In this document: piece after piece, positions 51,851 to 59,814 of the stretch | Numbering within the stretch: the stretch's first letter is position 1 | How the letters are laid out: each line of letters starts with the position of its first letter | Virus record (IMG/VR): IMGVR_UViG_3300009183_000069 | Coordinates: 16,607 to 80,606 of that record | DNA length: 64,000 bases | DNA from: a virus | Direction: 5' to 3' (one strand) | Position numbers and translations under genes: made by a program | Notes under the pieces: model-generated | Database searches by the model: none | Seen by the model: the letters and a program-made list of their open reading frames with translations, nothing else | What the model was told of the DNA's origin: nothing

Positions 51851-52839
51851 GCTATATATCTCGCGTTAAGTGGTTCTGCATAACTTTGTATCTGTTCACT
51901 AATCTTAATTAGATCGTATTCGGAACAAAGTTTAAGCAAACGTACTCCAACTTGTGGAATATTCTTTTCTGCCGTTGTGGCGGTGTTGATTGTTTCTTTA
52001 ATCAACTCTTTAATGTTATCCGGTTGTGCTGTTAGATCACATAGTAGTACATTGCGGGTGTAATCATCTAATACACGATGCTCAACACCTTCGTGGTCAG
52101 TCCAACGTTGCAACATGAGATTGTTCCAAGAATAGCCTTTGGATTCTCTGTCAGCAAACGCATCACGGAGACCAACTTTATTCTTTGTCCCTTTCTCACG
52201 TACTCCTGGATAAGCACTAAAGATGTTGTCGGAGGTGTCGCCACGCATACACTTCTCAAATAGTAACCATTCTGGTTCAGGTGCACCTTTTGGTAAATTT
52301 GTTTTCTTATCCTTAATGTGCTTACCTCTTTCATCAAAATATCCTTCGTGTGTGGTTGTAATCTGCATCACACCATTATATTGTCGAACATTTGGTGCGA
52401 TAAGTTGTGCAAAGTCTCCATCTGTTGAAATAATAATATGATTATCAGTAGGATGACTTTGAATCCAACCTGCAATTAAATCATCTGCTTCTAATTGCTG
52501 ATGCTGTAATACTGTACAGTTAGTCTTGTTTGTAATATAATCTTTAAACTGATCAAACGTTTCCCAAAATACACGATCTTCTTCTGCTTCTCTTGGACTT
52601 TGAGCAGCACGAGCTTCTGTGCGTTGCCGCTTGTAAGGAGCATATACATCCTTGCGCCAGCTACGCCCCTCTAAAAAGAAGATAACATGATCACCTTTAA
52701 AATCTCGCCATGCTTTACGTACACTACCTAATACAGTAGCAAGACTCATACCAATCTTATCATTAAGATCACCACGAGTTGCATGACGAGCACGGAAAAA
52801 TGTATTTGCTGTATCTACAAGAATATATGTTTTGTTCAT
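51847..52839 (-). CDS. rnh: RNase H / 5'-3' flap exonuclease (T4 rnh type)
   Basis: The product is 330 aa, near the T4 RNase H length (305). FEN-family acidic motifs are visible: LVDTANTFFRARHA (D8), FFLEGRSWRKDVYAPYKRQR, LEADDLIAGWI and ISTDGDFAQL. The later GDTSDNI segment is the helix-hairpin-helix with the last metal ligands. It removes RNA primers and processes flaps at the lagging strand. It overlaps neighbours on both sides by 1-4 nt, in one dense operon. Confidence 0.92.
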   Translation of the reverse strand: MNKTYILVDTANTFFRARHATRGDLNDKIGMSLATVLGSVRKAWRDFKGDHVIFFLEGRSWRKDVYAPYKRQRTEARAAQSPREAEEDRVFWETFDQFKDYITNKTNCTVLQHQQLEADDLIAGWIQSHPTDNHIIISTDGDFAQLIAPNVRQYNGVMQITTTHEGYFDERGKHIKDKKTNLPKGAPEPEWLLFEKCMRGDTSDNIFSAYPGVREKGTKNKVGLRDAFADRESKGYSWNNLMLQRWTDHEGVEHRVLDDYTRNVLLCDLTAQPDNIKELIKETINTATTAEKNIPQVGVRLLKLCSEYDLIKISEQIQSYAEPLNARYIA

Positions 52840-53261
52840 TAAGAAATTTCCGATCTACCATCACCTAAATTATTAACATTAATATAACCACTACCACGTC
52901 GGTCCATATTTACACCAGCCTCGGATCCGATATTTCTGCATAAGTCCTGGAACCAAAGATCAACTACGGATTCATCTGTCTCACCTTGATATCCTTCTGT
53001 TCTTAATTGTAGCACAAAGTACTCGTTCCAGTCAAGTTCAAAGAAGCCATTGCGGATATTATCTTTATTAACGTGAGTGTCCATAACTGCTACCCAGGGT
53101 TCTTTCTTTTCTGTAGCAATCTCTTTGGCTGTTTTTTGTTTCTTTATCTTTGGAACCTTAGGTACTGCCACTGGTACATCTTTAACTTCTGGTACAGTTG
53201 GCTCTTCAACTTTTACCGGCTTGTCTTCGATGCCAAATAAATTTTTAATAAATTTTTTCAT
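52839..53261 (-). CDS. Conserved phage protein of unknown function
   Basis: The product is 140 aa from the ATG at 53261 (MKKFIKNLF). The N-terminal 60 residues are a Pro/Val/Lys-rich linker. The folded C-terminal part has EPWVAVMDTHVN, NGFFELDWNEYFVLQLRTEGYQG, DESVVDLWFQDLCRN and MDRRGSGYIN. It is well known as a hypothetical gene in T4-like bacterioplankton phages. It overlaps rnh by one base. No function can be stated. Confidence 0.62.
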   Translation of the reverse strand: MKKFIKNLFGIEDKPVKVEEPTVPEVKDVPVAVPKVPKIKKQKTAKEIATEKKEPWVAVMDTHVNKDNIRNGFFELDWNEYFVLQLRTEGYQGETDESVVDLWFQDLCRNIGSEAGVNMDRRGSGYINVNNLGDGRSEIS

Positions 53262-53305
53262 TGTATTTTCTTTAGTTGGTATAATTGCTTGATCAAGAAT
53301 GCCCA

Positions 53306-54163
53306 TTAAGTTCCCCACTCATTTTTAAAGAGCGGAACTTGTAAACGATCACTATAACGTAAACCGTGCTTCATTGCTAACAATGCTACATTACGATTGT
53401 TCATTGCATACACACTTTCAACACCACCTACTGGCATTAGATAGATATGACCAATAAATCCTGCCTTGCGATAAGCAGCAATCGCACATTCGGCATCAGC
53501 AAAGTCTTGTTCTGTGGCAATAACAAACTTCAAATATGCTGTACCGTATTCTTCGTACTCGCAAACACGTTCTGGTTTAATAGCTTCATCCCACGGTTCA
53601 CCACTACACGGTAGTTTAGCACTAACACTAAATGTAACTTCTCTATGGAAATCGTAATCGTGATGATATTTCCAAGTATGTAGGTATTGTTTAAATGGTG
53701 CTGTTAACTGCATAGTACCATTTGTTTCAAACGTAATCTCTTTAAGACCTTGCATCTTAGGATGTTTCAACAAGTCTGGATATTGTTTTTGCCAACCTAA
53801 CAATGGCTCGCCACCGGTAATAACTAGATGTTCATCACGCCATTCACTAAATGGAAGGATCTCCATAATACGTTCTACAATTGCATCTGTAGTCAACATT
53901 GGACTTAGATCTTTAAAACGTGGATCCCAACTTGCGTAACTATCACACCCTGTACTTACTAATGGCAATTTTTTATAGTCGTCGTAGTAATGAATACGTG
54001 CTGCAATATCTTCTACCTCACGACTTAGTTCGCCACGTGGCATACCAAATCCTTGACATTTAAAATTACAACCAAACGTTCTAAGGAACACGCTGGGCAC
54101 TCCCATATAACGTCCTTCACCCTGCACACTATAAAACAATTCTGCTATTTTAATCTTCGACAT
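53306..54163 (-). CDS. queE: 7-carboxy-7-deazaguanine synthase QueE
   Basis: The product is 285 aa from the ATG at 54163 with AAAGG upstream. A radical-SAM enzyme of the QueE family: LFYSVQGEGRYMGVPSVFLR, then CNFKC (C34, C38 from the TTG-based count) and a third cysteine in STGCDSY (C75) after a long insert. The ITGGEPLL motif follows. The usual CxxxCxxC is therefore split by about 36 residues, as in other phage QueE proteins I have seen. It makes CDG from carboxy-tetrahydropterin, a precursor of preQ0. It overlaps the epimerase by 14 nt. Confidence 0.9.
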   Translation of the reverse strand: MSKIKIAELFYSVQGEGRYMGVPSVFLRTFGCNFKCQGFGMPRGELSREVEDIAARIHYYDDYKKLPLVSTGCDSYASWDPRFKDLSPMLTTDAIVERIMEILPFSEWRDEHLVITGGEPLLGWQKQYPDLLKHPKMQGLKEITFETNGTMQLTAPFKQYLHTWKYHHDYDFHREVTFSVSAKLPCSGEPWDEAIKPERVCEYEEYGTAYLKFVIATEQDFADAECAIAAYRKAGFIGHIYLMPVGGVESVYAMNNRNVALLAMKHGLRYSDRLQVPLFKNEWGT

Positions 54164-55160
54164 GTTCAACCTTTATAATTTTAATAGTTTCCATCCAACT
54201 AAGAGTAGTTAATACAATGGTTTTTAATTGACTATATTTAGGTTGCCATTGAGTATCCGACATAAATTTAGTTGGATCTGCAATCAACTCATCTGGGTCA
54301 CCTAATCTTCTCGGCCCTAATTCATAATCAACATCTAGACCGGTGGCAGATTCTACTGCTTTTACTATTTCTAGATTGCTAATACCTTGACCTGTTCCTA
54401 GATTATACGCTTCAAATGTACCCTGGTCAAGTGTTTTAGCAAGATCAACAGCTTGTACGTGAGCACTAGCAATATCTGAAACGTGTAGATAATCTCGAAT
54501 ACACGTACCATCTTTGGTTAAAAAATCATTGCCGTTTAAAATTAATGTATTTTTTTCTAGCACACTTTGTATTACCTTTGGAATCAAATGTGTATCATTC
54601 CAATTATTACCAAGTTCTACTTCTGGATCACATCCACAGGCATTAAAGTATCTTAGTGCAATACCTTTATATCCATGTGCTTGTACATGACTTTCAATGA
54701 CGTATTCACACATCTTTTTACTATGACCGTATGGACTTACAGGTGTACCTTGTGCATATTCAGCAATAGGAACAGAACAATCATTGCCATAAGTTGCTGC
54801 ACTACTGCTAAAGATGATTGTACCTTTCCATCCTAACTTAGATAAGTCGTCTAACATACGATTAGTCTTGGCAACATTATTATCATAATATTCACCAGGA
54901 TCAGCAATACTAGGACCAACTAAGCTAGTTCCAGCAATATGTATAATTGTGTCTACATTGTTTATGTTAGCAGCCGTTGCTGTAATGTTTACGAAGTCGT
55001 CAATGATTAATTCGTTGACAAACATAGAAGCATTTGGAATAGTCCAAGTGCGGTCAATGCCAATTACATAATAGCCAGCCTGCTGAAAGGCCTTAGCGGT
55101 ATGACTACCGATAAAGCCCATCGCGCCTGTTATGATGACTCGTTTAGTATTTTGACTCAC
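54150..55160 (-). CDS. NAD-dependent sugar epimerase/dehydratase (GalE-like)
   Basis: The product is 336 aa from a GTG at 55160; an AGGAAA ribosome site lies 7 nt upstream. The Rossmann motif is VIITGAMGFIGSHTAKAF (GxxGxxG). The catalytic pair is YGHSK (YxxxK) with SSSAATYG before it. RYFNACGCDPE and the C-terminal IRDYLHVSDIASAHV and YNLGTGQGIS are typical of UDP-glucose 4-epimerases. It would convert nucleotide sugars for the glycosyltransferase just upstream, which it overlaps by 17 nt. The exact sugar cannot be told. Confidence 0.88.
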   Translation of the reverse strand: MSQNTKRVIITGAMGFIGSHTAKAFQQAGYYVIGIDRTWTIPNASMFVNELIIDDFVNITATAANINNVDTIIHIAGTSLVGPSIADPGEYYDNNVAKTNRMLDDLSKLGWKGTIIFSSSAATYGNDCSVPIAEYAQGTPVSPYGHSKKMCEYVIESHVQAHGYKGIALRYFNACGCDPEVELGNNWNDTHLIPKVIQSVLEKNTLILNGNDFLTKDGTCIRDYLHVSDIASAHVQAVDLAKTLDQGTFEAYNLGTGQGISNLEIVKAVESATGLDVDYELGPRRLGDPDELIADPTKFMSDTQWQPKYSQLKTIVLTTLSWMETIKIIKVEHVED

Positions 55161-56319
55161 GAGTATGTTTCCTATAGTCAGTGCCCATACGTAACATACT
55201 GTCACCTGTACCTTCTAATATATTACAAATACGGTCAATAGTACCGTCATTGTAATCACTAATCATACCTAACTTAGGATCTGGCCAAGTTAACAATACT
55301 TCTAATTTATTTAGAGCATCGTCAATAGACCAGGGAACATATAAGCGAGTGTGATCGTTGGCAAAAGTTTCAGGGAAGCTACGATAAGCAGGATACAATA
55401 CATTACAACCTAACGCATCGGCTTCACTGACTGTGTTTGATACCCAGTCTTGCAAAGCACAATTAAACACCACACGACTATCATTAACAATGTTGTAGTA
55501 GTCATTTTTTTCTAGATCCTGATAAATTTTTAGTATGCCCTTGGCCTCTAGATTGCGTGTACGTTCCATATAGCTTTCGCTATTTGATTTAAGTTTGCCA
55601 CCACTACATACACAGAATTCTGTGCTGTTACCTGGATGTCGTTTGTAGAACTCTTCAATGAGATCCATATAGAAGTCTGGTTGCTTCTCTTGATCCCACC
55701 GTGCTGAGAATACCACACGATTCTTGCGTTCAGCAAATGGTTTAATATTTCCTACACGACCTTGTACTTCACTCTTGCCAAATGCTAATCCACTGATATT
55801 GTAGATTGGACTTTTCCAACCTGCAATCTTCATATGCATTACCATTTCTTCATTAGTTGCAAGTACTCCGTCCACAAATGAGTCAACCATTTTTTCGTAG
55901 TGACCCATGAAATCCTGCATACCCCATACATGAACAAAATCGTCAGGATCAATGGACTGAGCAAGACAGCGAACATAAATCCTAGGCCTGTGAATAGGAT
56001 CAATTTGCTTAAGAATATACGGAAGACTTTCGATTCCGGGCTGAAACATGTCTTCAAAGTAGACAACATCTTCATTATTCAATTCTCCTTGTTTCATCAT
56101 CTTAATTAGATTCATTAGCTGTGACATACCAAAGTATGTACGACCATGTGCATCCAATACTTGACCTGTTACGATTGCTTGGTCATTGCTGAGTGTTTCG
56201 CCAGGCACAACAATATAGTCGATACCGCGACGATCGAATACAGCAGTATTCCAGTCTTGCAATTGATATGTATATCGGGCGACATATTTTTCTAACCCCA
56301 TATAATATAGTTTACGCAT
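55144..56319 (-). CDS. GT-B glycosyltransferase
   Basis: The product is 391 aa. The C-terminal half shows the group 1 glycosyltransferase pattern: VVFSARWDQEKQPDFYMDLI, FCVCSGGKL, the LEKNDYYNIVNDSRVVFNCALQDWVSNTVSEADALGCNVL block (E..A.G.PV type motif), and PAYRSFPE. The N-terminal half has the second Rossmann lobe. It transfers a sugar from a nucleotide donor. It is coupled to a GalE-like epimerase and lies inside the queE-queD-dpdA region. The target may be DNA, a phage protein or host envelope. The first base overlaps the next gene upstream. Confidence 0.75.
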   Translation of the reverse strand: MRKLYYMGLEKYVARYTYQLQDWNTAVFDRRGIDYIVVPGETLSNDQAIVTGQVLDAHGRTYFGMSQLMNLIKMMKQGELNNEDVVYFEDMFQPGIESLPYILKQIDPIHRPRIYVRCLAQSIDPDDFVHVWGMQDFMGHYEKMVDSFVDGVLATNEEMVMHMKIAGWKSPIYNISGLAFGKSEVQGRVGNIKPFAERKNRVVFSARWDQEKQPDFYMDLIEEFYKRHPGNSTEFCVCSGGKLKSNSESYMERTRNLEAKGILKIYQDLEKNDYYNIVNDSRVVFNCALQDWVSNTVSEADALGCNVLYPAYRSFPETFANDHTRLYVPWSIDDALNKLEVLLTWPDPKLGMISDYNDGTIDRICNILEGTGDSMLRMGTDYRKHTRESKY

Positions 56320-56555
56320 TATTGATCCTGATATTCACGTTGGGGCTTTCCAGAAGCCTCGCGACGTGCCTTACGCTGCAAATACTCTTGTTCTTGTTGG
56401 AACCTACGATAGTCATTGGAACGATAAAGATCCTTCTCATTGTAGGGGAGAAGATTAAATCTGCAATGATCTAACCAAGCATCGAGATCATCAAAGATCC
56501 GATTAACTTCGGGTTTCATTTTAAGAGTTTTTTGAATGTAATTTGGCTGTGCCAT
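56319..56555 (-). CDS. Small hypothetical protein
   Basis: The product is 78 aa. It is charged with a short hydrophobic centre (IFDDLDAWLDHCRFNLLPYN) and a basic helical C terminus (RRFQQEQEYLQRKARREASGK). No family is recognised. It is placed in the operon with a 17-nt gap to the QueD-like gene and a one-base overlap with the glycosyltransferase. Confidence 0.5.
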   Translation of the reverse strand: MAQPNYIQKTLKMKPEVNRIFDDLDAWLDHCRFNLLPYNEKDLYRSNDYRRFQQEQEYLQRKARREASGKPQREYQDQ

Positions 56556-56572
56556 TTAAGTTTTTCCTATTA

Positions 56573-56956
56573 TTAGGGTTGATTAACAAATGTAAGTGTG
56601 GCACCATTCTCGCCATCTTCACTTACGTCAATGATGGTCTTACGACCAGGGTACCTTGCGGTAATTGTCGTGTTAAGTTCACGAGCAATCATTTCACAAG
56701 ATTTGTGGTTGAGTTCAAGAATGCCATCATTGTAGCACTTCTCAAGCCAACGCTTAAACTGGATAAATTCAATATCGCGGTCATCTTGGAAGACCTCAAT
56801 AGAAACTTTAAAATGGAAAATGTGTCGATGTGGAGTTCCAAGGAAACTTACATCATATTCGTCGCCTGTGGCCAACTTAGGATCAGTTGCGGCTGCGGGA
56901 TAGCAGTGAATACCTTCTTTTTGAAATTTCACCCAGATAACTGATAAATCGTTCAT
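56573..56956 (-). CDS. QueD/6-pyruvoyl-tetrahydropterin synthase-like T-fold protein
   Basis: The product is 127 aa. GIHCYPAA (like the HxFxAAH start of QueD), GTPHRHIFHFKVSIEV (like the LHGHxY second and third zinc His) and DRDIEFIQFKRWLE (like D.GMV.DF..LK) fit the T-fold layout. LNHKSCEMIARELNTTI and IIDVSEDGENGATL fit the end of the domain. This is a diverged QueD or PTPS; the usual LDH.LN motif is less clear. In the pathway it would make the pterin used by QueE, encoded 2.4 kb downstream on the same strand. It overlaps the upstream gene by 4 nt. Confidence 0.6.
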   Translation of the reverse strand: MNDLSVIWVKFQKEGIHCYPAAATDPKLATGDEYDVSFLGTPHRHIFHFKVSIEVFQDDRDIEFIQFKRWLEKCYNDGILELNHKSCEMIARELNTTITARYPGRKTIIDVSEDGENGATLTFVNQP

Positions 56957-57459
56957 TTAATTACTTCGTCTTTGGTATATTGAGACCAGTCTGTAAAGGT
57001 CTCACGGGTTAATAAATTGTGTAGGCTATGACACCACACACCGGGGTTTGTCGACTTGAAGTTGTTGTCGTCAAGTTTAATTATAGCATTATAACCTAGT
57101 TGTTGTAAATAGGGCAGTTTCACCGAAATCATTGGAATGAAATTATGATACTCAGCAAATCCAGTTTCTAACAATCCTTCTACACACTTAACATCTACGT
57201 CCAATGTACATTGATAATCTCTGTTAAGGAAATACTTGATCATATTTTCCCAGTCTACCCAACCACGAGCATTGGTGTCATAATTAGGAAAACTTTGATT
57301 AGCACCAAAGTAGATATGCTCGCAGCCGTTGAGTTTGGCAGCAATAGCATCTACATCTTGTACACCAACAACAAACAATGTTCTCTTACCGTATGCAGGA
57401 GTATGTTCTACTTCCGTACCGTAGAAGAAGTCTGCGTTTTCGTGTCCTTCTCTTTCCAT
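56953..57459 (-). CDS. Conserved phage protein of unknown function next to dpdA-like gene
   Basis: The product is 168 aa from the ATG at 57459, which has GGAG 7 nt upstream; a TTG 12 nt earlier is less likely. The N terminus reads ADFFYGTEVEHTPAYGKRTLFVVG, a conserved signature that I recall only from hypothetical phage proteins near queuosine-type genes. Later come CEHIYFGANQSFPNYD and ISVKLPYLQQLGYNAIIKLDDN. The mixed alpha/beta pattern with an Asp/Glu-rich face might bind metal or nucleotide. It may belong to the 7-deazaguanine pathway, but this is only inferred from position. Confidence 0.55.
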   Translation of the reverse strand: MEREGHENADFFYGTEVEHTPAYGKRTLFVVGVQDVDAIAAKLNGCEHIYFGANQSFPNYDTNARGWVDWENMIKYFLNRDYQCTLDVDVKCVEGLLETGFAEYHNFIPMISVKLPYLQQLGYNAIIKLDDNNFKSTNPGVWCHSLHNLLTRETFTDWSQYTKDEVIK

Positions 57460-57460
57460 T

Positions 57461-59020
57461 TTATTCTCCAAGGTCGTCGCTTAATTTCTGTAATGCTGAA
57501 TCATTAGCATCTGAAAGATCAATTTCATCAGCACGAGTAACTTCTTCAACATCAAATAATCCACCAAATAGATTATCATTCTGTCCGTTAGTGGTGTTAC
57601 GAGCACCTGCAATACTGATCAAGAATGCCTTAGCAGTTGGATGCTCTAACATCTCCATGGCTTCTGTTAATGTTTTGGTATTAAACAATTCTTCAACAAA
57701 ACGATCAAAGTACAATACATTACGTGGCACCCATTCACTAAACTGATCACTGGCAAGTTCTTTGGCGTTAAGTTTCTTCCATGAACGCCAGTCTGGTTTG
57801 AATCTTGCACTTTCGATGTCAGCATAATGATTAGCACGTTGTACTGCCTCAATATGACATTGTACATTATGTGCCATATACAATGAATAAGCAAAACTAT
57901 CCCAAGAAGTTTTACCTTCTTTGCCAATCTTGTTTAACATTCCTGGAGCATAATGACAAATGTCGCCCATTACAAGTCTGCGGCCGATCTCTGATTCAAA
58001 GGGGAATGGGATATCGCTTCCTGCAAGTGCTTTGTTGTCTGGGGCTTTTTCCATAACAACACTGAACTTTTTCGAAGTGTGGATTGGGTTTGTGTAAACG
58101 AGTCCGTGTGCTGTTGCGACAAACGGTGAGGCGCAGTCAAAAGATATGGTAACTTCTTCATTAATATGTTTCCTGAGTTGTCGTTGAATTGAAGTTAGAT
58201 AGCAAGCCCAATCTAACTGTGCTGTACCCAAGAAGTGGATCCAGTTCTTGCCTGTGAGCATGCCTTCCTCGCGCATGATCATCAAACGCTTTAAAGTGAT
58301 GTCCATCTTACTCATATTGACACCACCCATTGCCCAACCCTCTGCTGCTTTATCTCCCCATACAGCAGGGTCACTATATTCTTTAACACCTTCATACCAA
58401 GACTGTGCGCTATGCCAATCGCTGCCTTGTAAAACATTTAACCACTTGGTCTTACCTAACCGATTCTTTAAAAAGTAATCGTTATTGAAACGAGTTTTTT
58501 GTAAACAATCAGCAGGACTTGTTAATCCGGTTCTTGCTTGATTATTCTTATCACAGGCCCAAATAGGCACATCCAACATCATTGACCAGTCAGCAGTTAA
58601 TTCTAACCAAGCAATAATAGAATCACGAGTTTTGTTGGCTGCTTTACCTTCAAAGTCTTGCCAATCAAACTTTAAAATGCCTTTACCAATCTGATATCCA
58701 CCTGAGTCACCTAAGATCATAGTTTTAGCATGATTACGATCGTGTATCATGACTTCTTGTACCAAACTTTTTTCTATATCTAACTGTGCATGACCGGCAG
58801 AGTATAGACCATAATTATAAGTAAAGTATCCTTGCTCTTCGTTTAAGAAGTTCATACCTTCGATACCACGATCAAATCCTTTAGGGATACGATCCTTGGG
58901 TACAAAATCACTTAGTCGTTGTTTGGCAACGTAGGTGCTGTAGAAACTGCTGATTGCTGGCAAATAGCAGGCATAATCCCTATTCAGGGGCGATAAATCA
59001 ACTGGTGGATTACTTTTCAT
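57461..59020 (-). CDS. DpdA-like 7-deazaguanine DNA transglycosylase (TGT superfamily)
   Basis: The product is 519 aa from the ATG at 59020. The TGT-type (beta/alpha)8 signature is present: MILGDSGGYQIG (D105), LNVLQGS (TGT VQGG strand), GWAMGGV, IHFLGTA (TGT HLLG) and SFDCASPF, where D295 matches the TGT nucleophile. The bacterial tRNA enzyme zinc motif CxCxxC is not visible. Phage proteins of this shape, DpdA, swap guanine in DNA for a 7-deazaguanine. With QueE and a QueD-like protein in the same transcript this assignment is well supported. tRNA as substrate cannot be ruled out. Confidence 0.75.
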   Translation of the reverse strand: MKSNPPVDLSPLNRDYACYLPAISSFYSTYVAKQRLSDFVPKDRIPKGFDRGIEGMNFLNEEQGYFTYNYGLYSAGHAQLDIEKSLVQEVMIHDRNHAKTMILGDSGGYQIGKGILKFDWQDFEGKAANKTRDSIIAWLELTADWSMMLDVPIWACDKNNQARTGLTSPADCLQKTRFNNDYFLKNRLGKTKWLNVLQGSDWHSAQSWYEGVKEYSDPAVWGDKAAEGWAMGGVNMSKMDITLKRLMIMREEGMLTGKNWIHFLGTAQLDWACYLTSIQRQLRKHINEEVTISFDCASPFVATAHGLVYTNPIHTSKKFSVVMEKAPDNKALAGSDIPFPFESEIGRRLVMGDICHYAPGMLNKIGKEGKTSWDSFAYSLYMAHNVQCHIEAVQRANHYADIESARFKPDWRSWKKLNAKELASDQFSEWVPRNVLYFDRFVEELFNTKTLTEAMEMLEHPTAKAFLISIAGARNTTNGQNDNLFGGLFDVEEVTRADEIDLSDANDSALQKLSDDLGE

Positions 59021-59024
59021 TTTA

Positions 59025-59759
59025 TCATGCCTGTGCTGGAATAATATATTTGTAAGTAGCAATGCCGCTATCTAAAGTGATCTGCATAGCACCTTCATCA
59101 CTGAACCCAATCTTAGCATTGTTGGCATCAGCAATTTTTAAAATGCTTAATACGCTATTCACTGGCCAAGTCCATCCTTTAGTAAGATTACCAACAACGT
59201 CTGTAGCAAAAATAAATTCACCACCGTGACTGCTAACATCACCAAATGTAAACTTCAAATTACCACCATCTGTTTTGGCCAAGAAAGTTGTATGTTCTGT
59301 GTTAGCACCTGCTTGGAATTGAAAACGTTGAATAGCACTTACAGTAGGCTCAACTTCAACATGCCATTTAACACCACGGAACTTAACAGTTTTCAATTTC
59401 TCATTGATAATGTCTTGATTCATAAAGCGATAGTCATTCTTAAAGTCGCCGTCTTTGTTTTCAAAGTGTAGACCAACTGGAATAGTTTCGCCATTACGTT
59501 CAGCGGTAACTACCTCAATTTTAGCATCGTCTTGATATTCTTTACCATCTAATAGATAGCGTAGTTTTTCAAGTTGTGGCATACCATATGTGCCAATCAT
59601 GTCTGGATGCGGATTAGCAGTTTCAGCATACATGATAACGCTACGGTCATCTGCCATGGAGTCGATTAGAGTTTTTTGTTCTGTGCCTGTTACTTTAACA
59701 ATATTTAGAAAGCCTAATTTGTTTGTATGTGCAACGATGTCTTGAAGAATAGATTTCAT
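59025..59759 (-). CDS. 45: DNA polymerase sliding clamp gp45
   Basis: The product is 244 aa, close to T4 gp45 (228). It starts MKSILQDIVAHTNKLGFLNIVKV and shows the two-domain PCNA-like pattern, with KTLIDSMADDRSVIMYAE, TVSAIQRFQFQAG and IGFSDEGAMQITLDSG... near the end. It tethers polymerase gp43 to DNA. In T4 phages it also activates late transcription with gp55. A near-consensus promoter precedes it and it lies between polymerase and the dpdA-like gene. SD AAAGGAAA. Confidence 0.9.
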   Translation of the reverse strand: MKSILQDIVAHTNKLGFLNIVKVTGTEQKTLIDSMADDRSVIMYAETANPHPDMIGTYGMPQLEKLRYLLDGKEYQDDAKIEVVTAERNGETIPVGLHFENKDGDFKNDYRFMNQDIINEKLKTVKFRGVKWHVEVEPTVSAIQRFQFQAGANTEHTTFLAKTDGGNLKFTFGDVSSHGGEFIFATDVVGNLTKGWTWPVNSVLSILKIADANNAKIGFSDEGAMQITLDSGIATYKYIIPAQA

Positions 59760-59777
59760 AATAATTTCCTTTTAGTT

Positions 59778-59806
59778 AGTATATTTAGATTTAGGGAGAA
59801 AGTCAA
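59778..59806 (-). promoter_or_regulatory. Sigma-70-type promoter for the clamp gene
   Basis: On the minus strand TTGACT (59801-59806), 17 nt and TATACT (59778-59783), each one base off consensus with ideal spacing. The leader is about 10-15 nt and contains AAAGGAAA. Confidence 0.65.
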
Positions 59807-59814
59807 CAAATATT

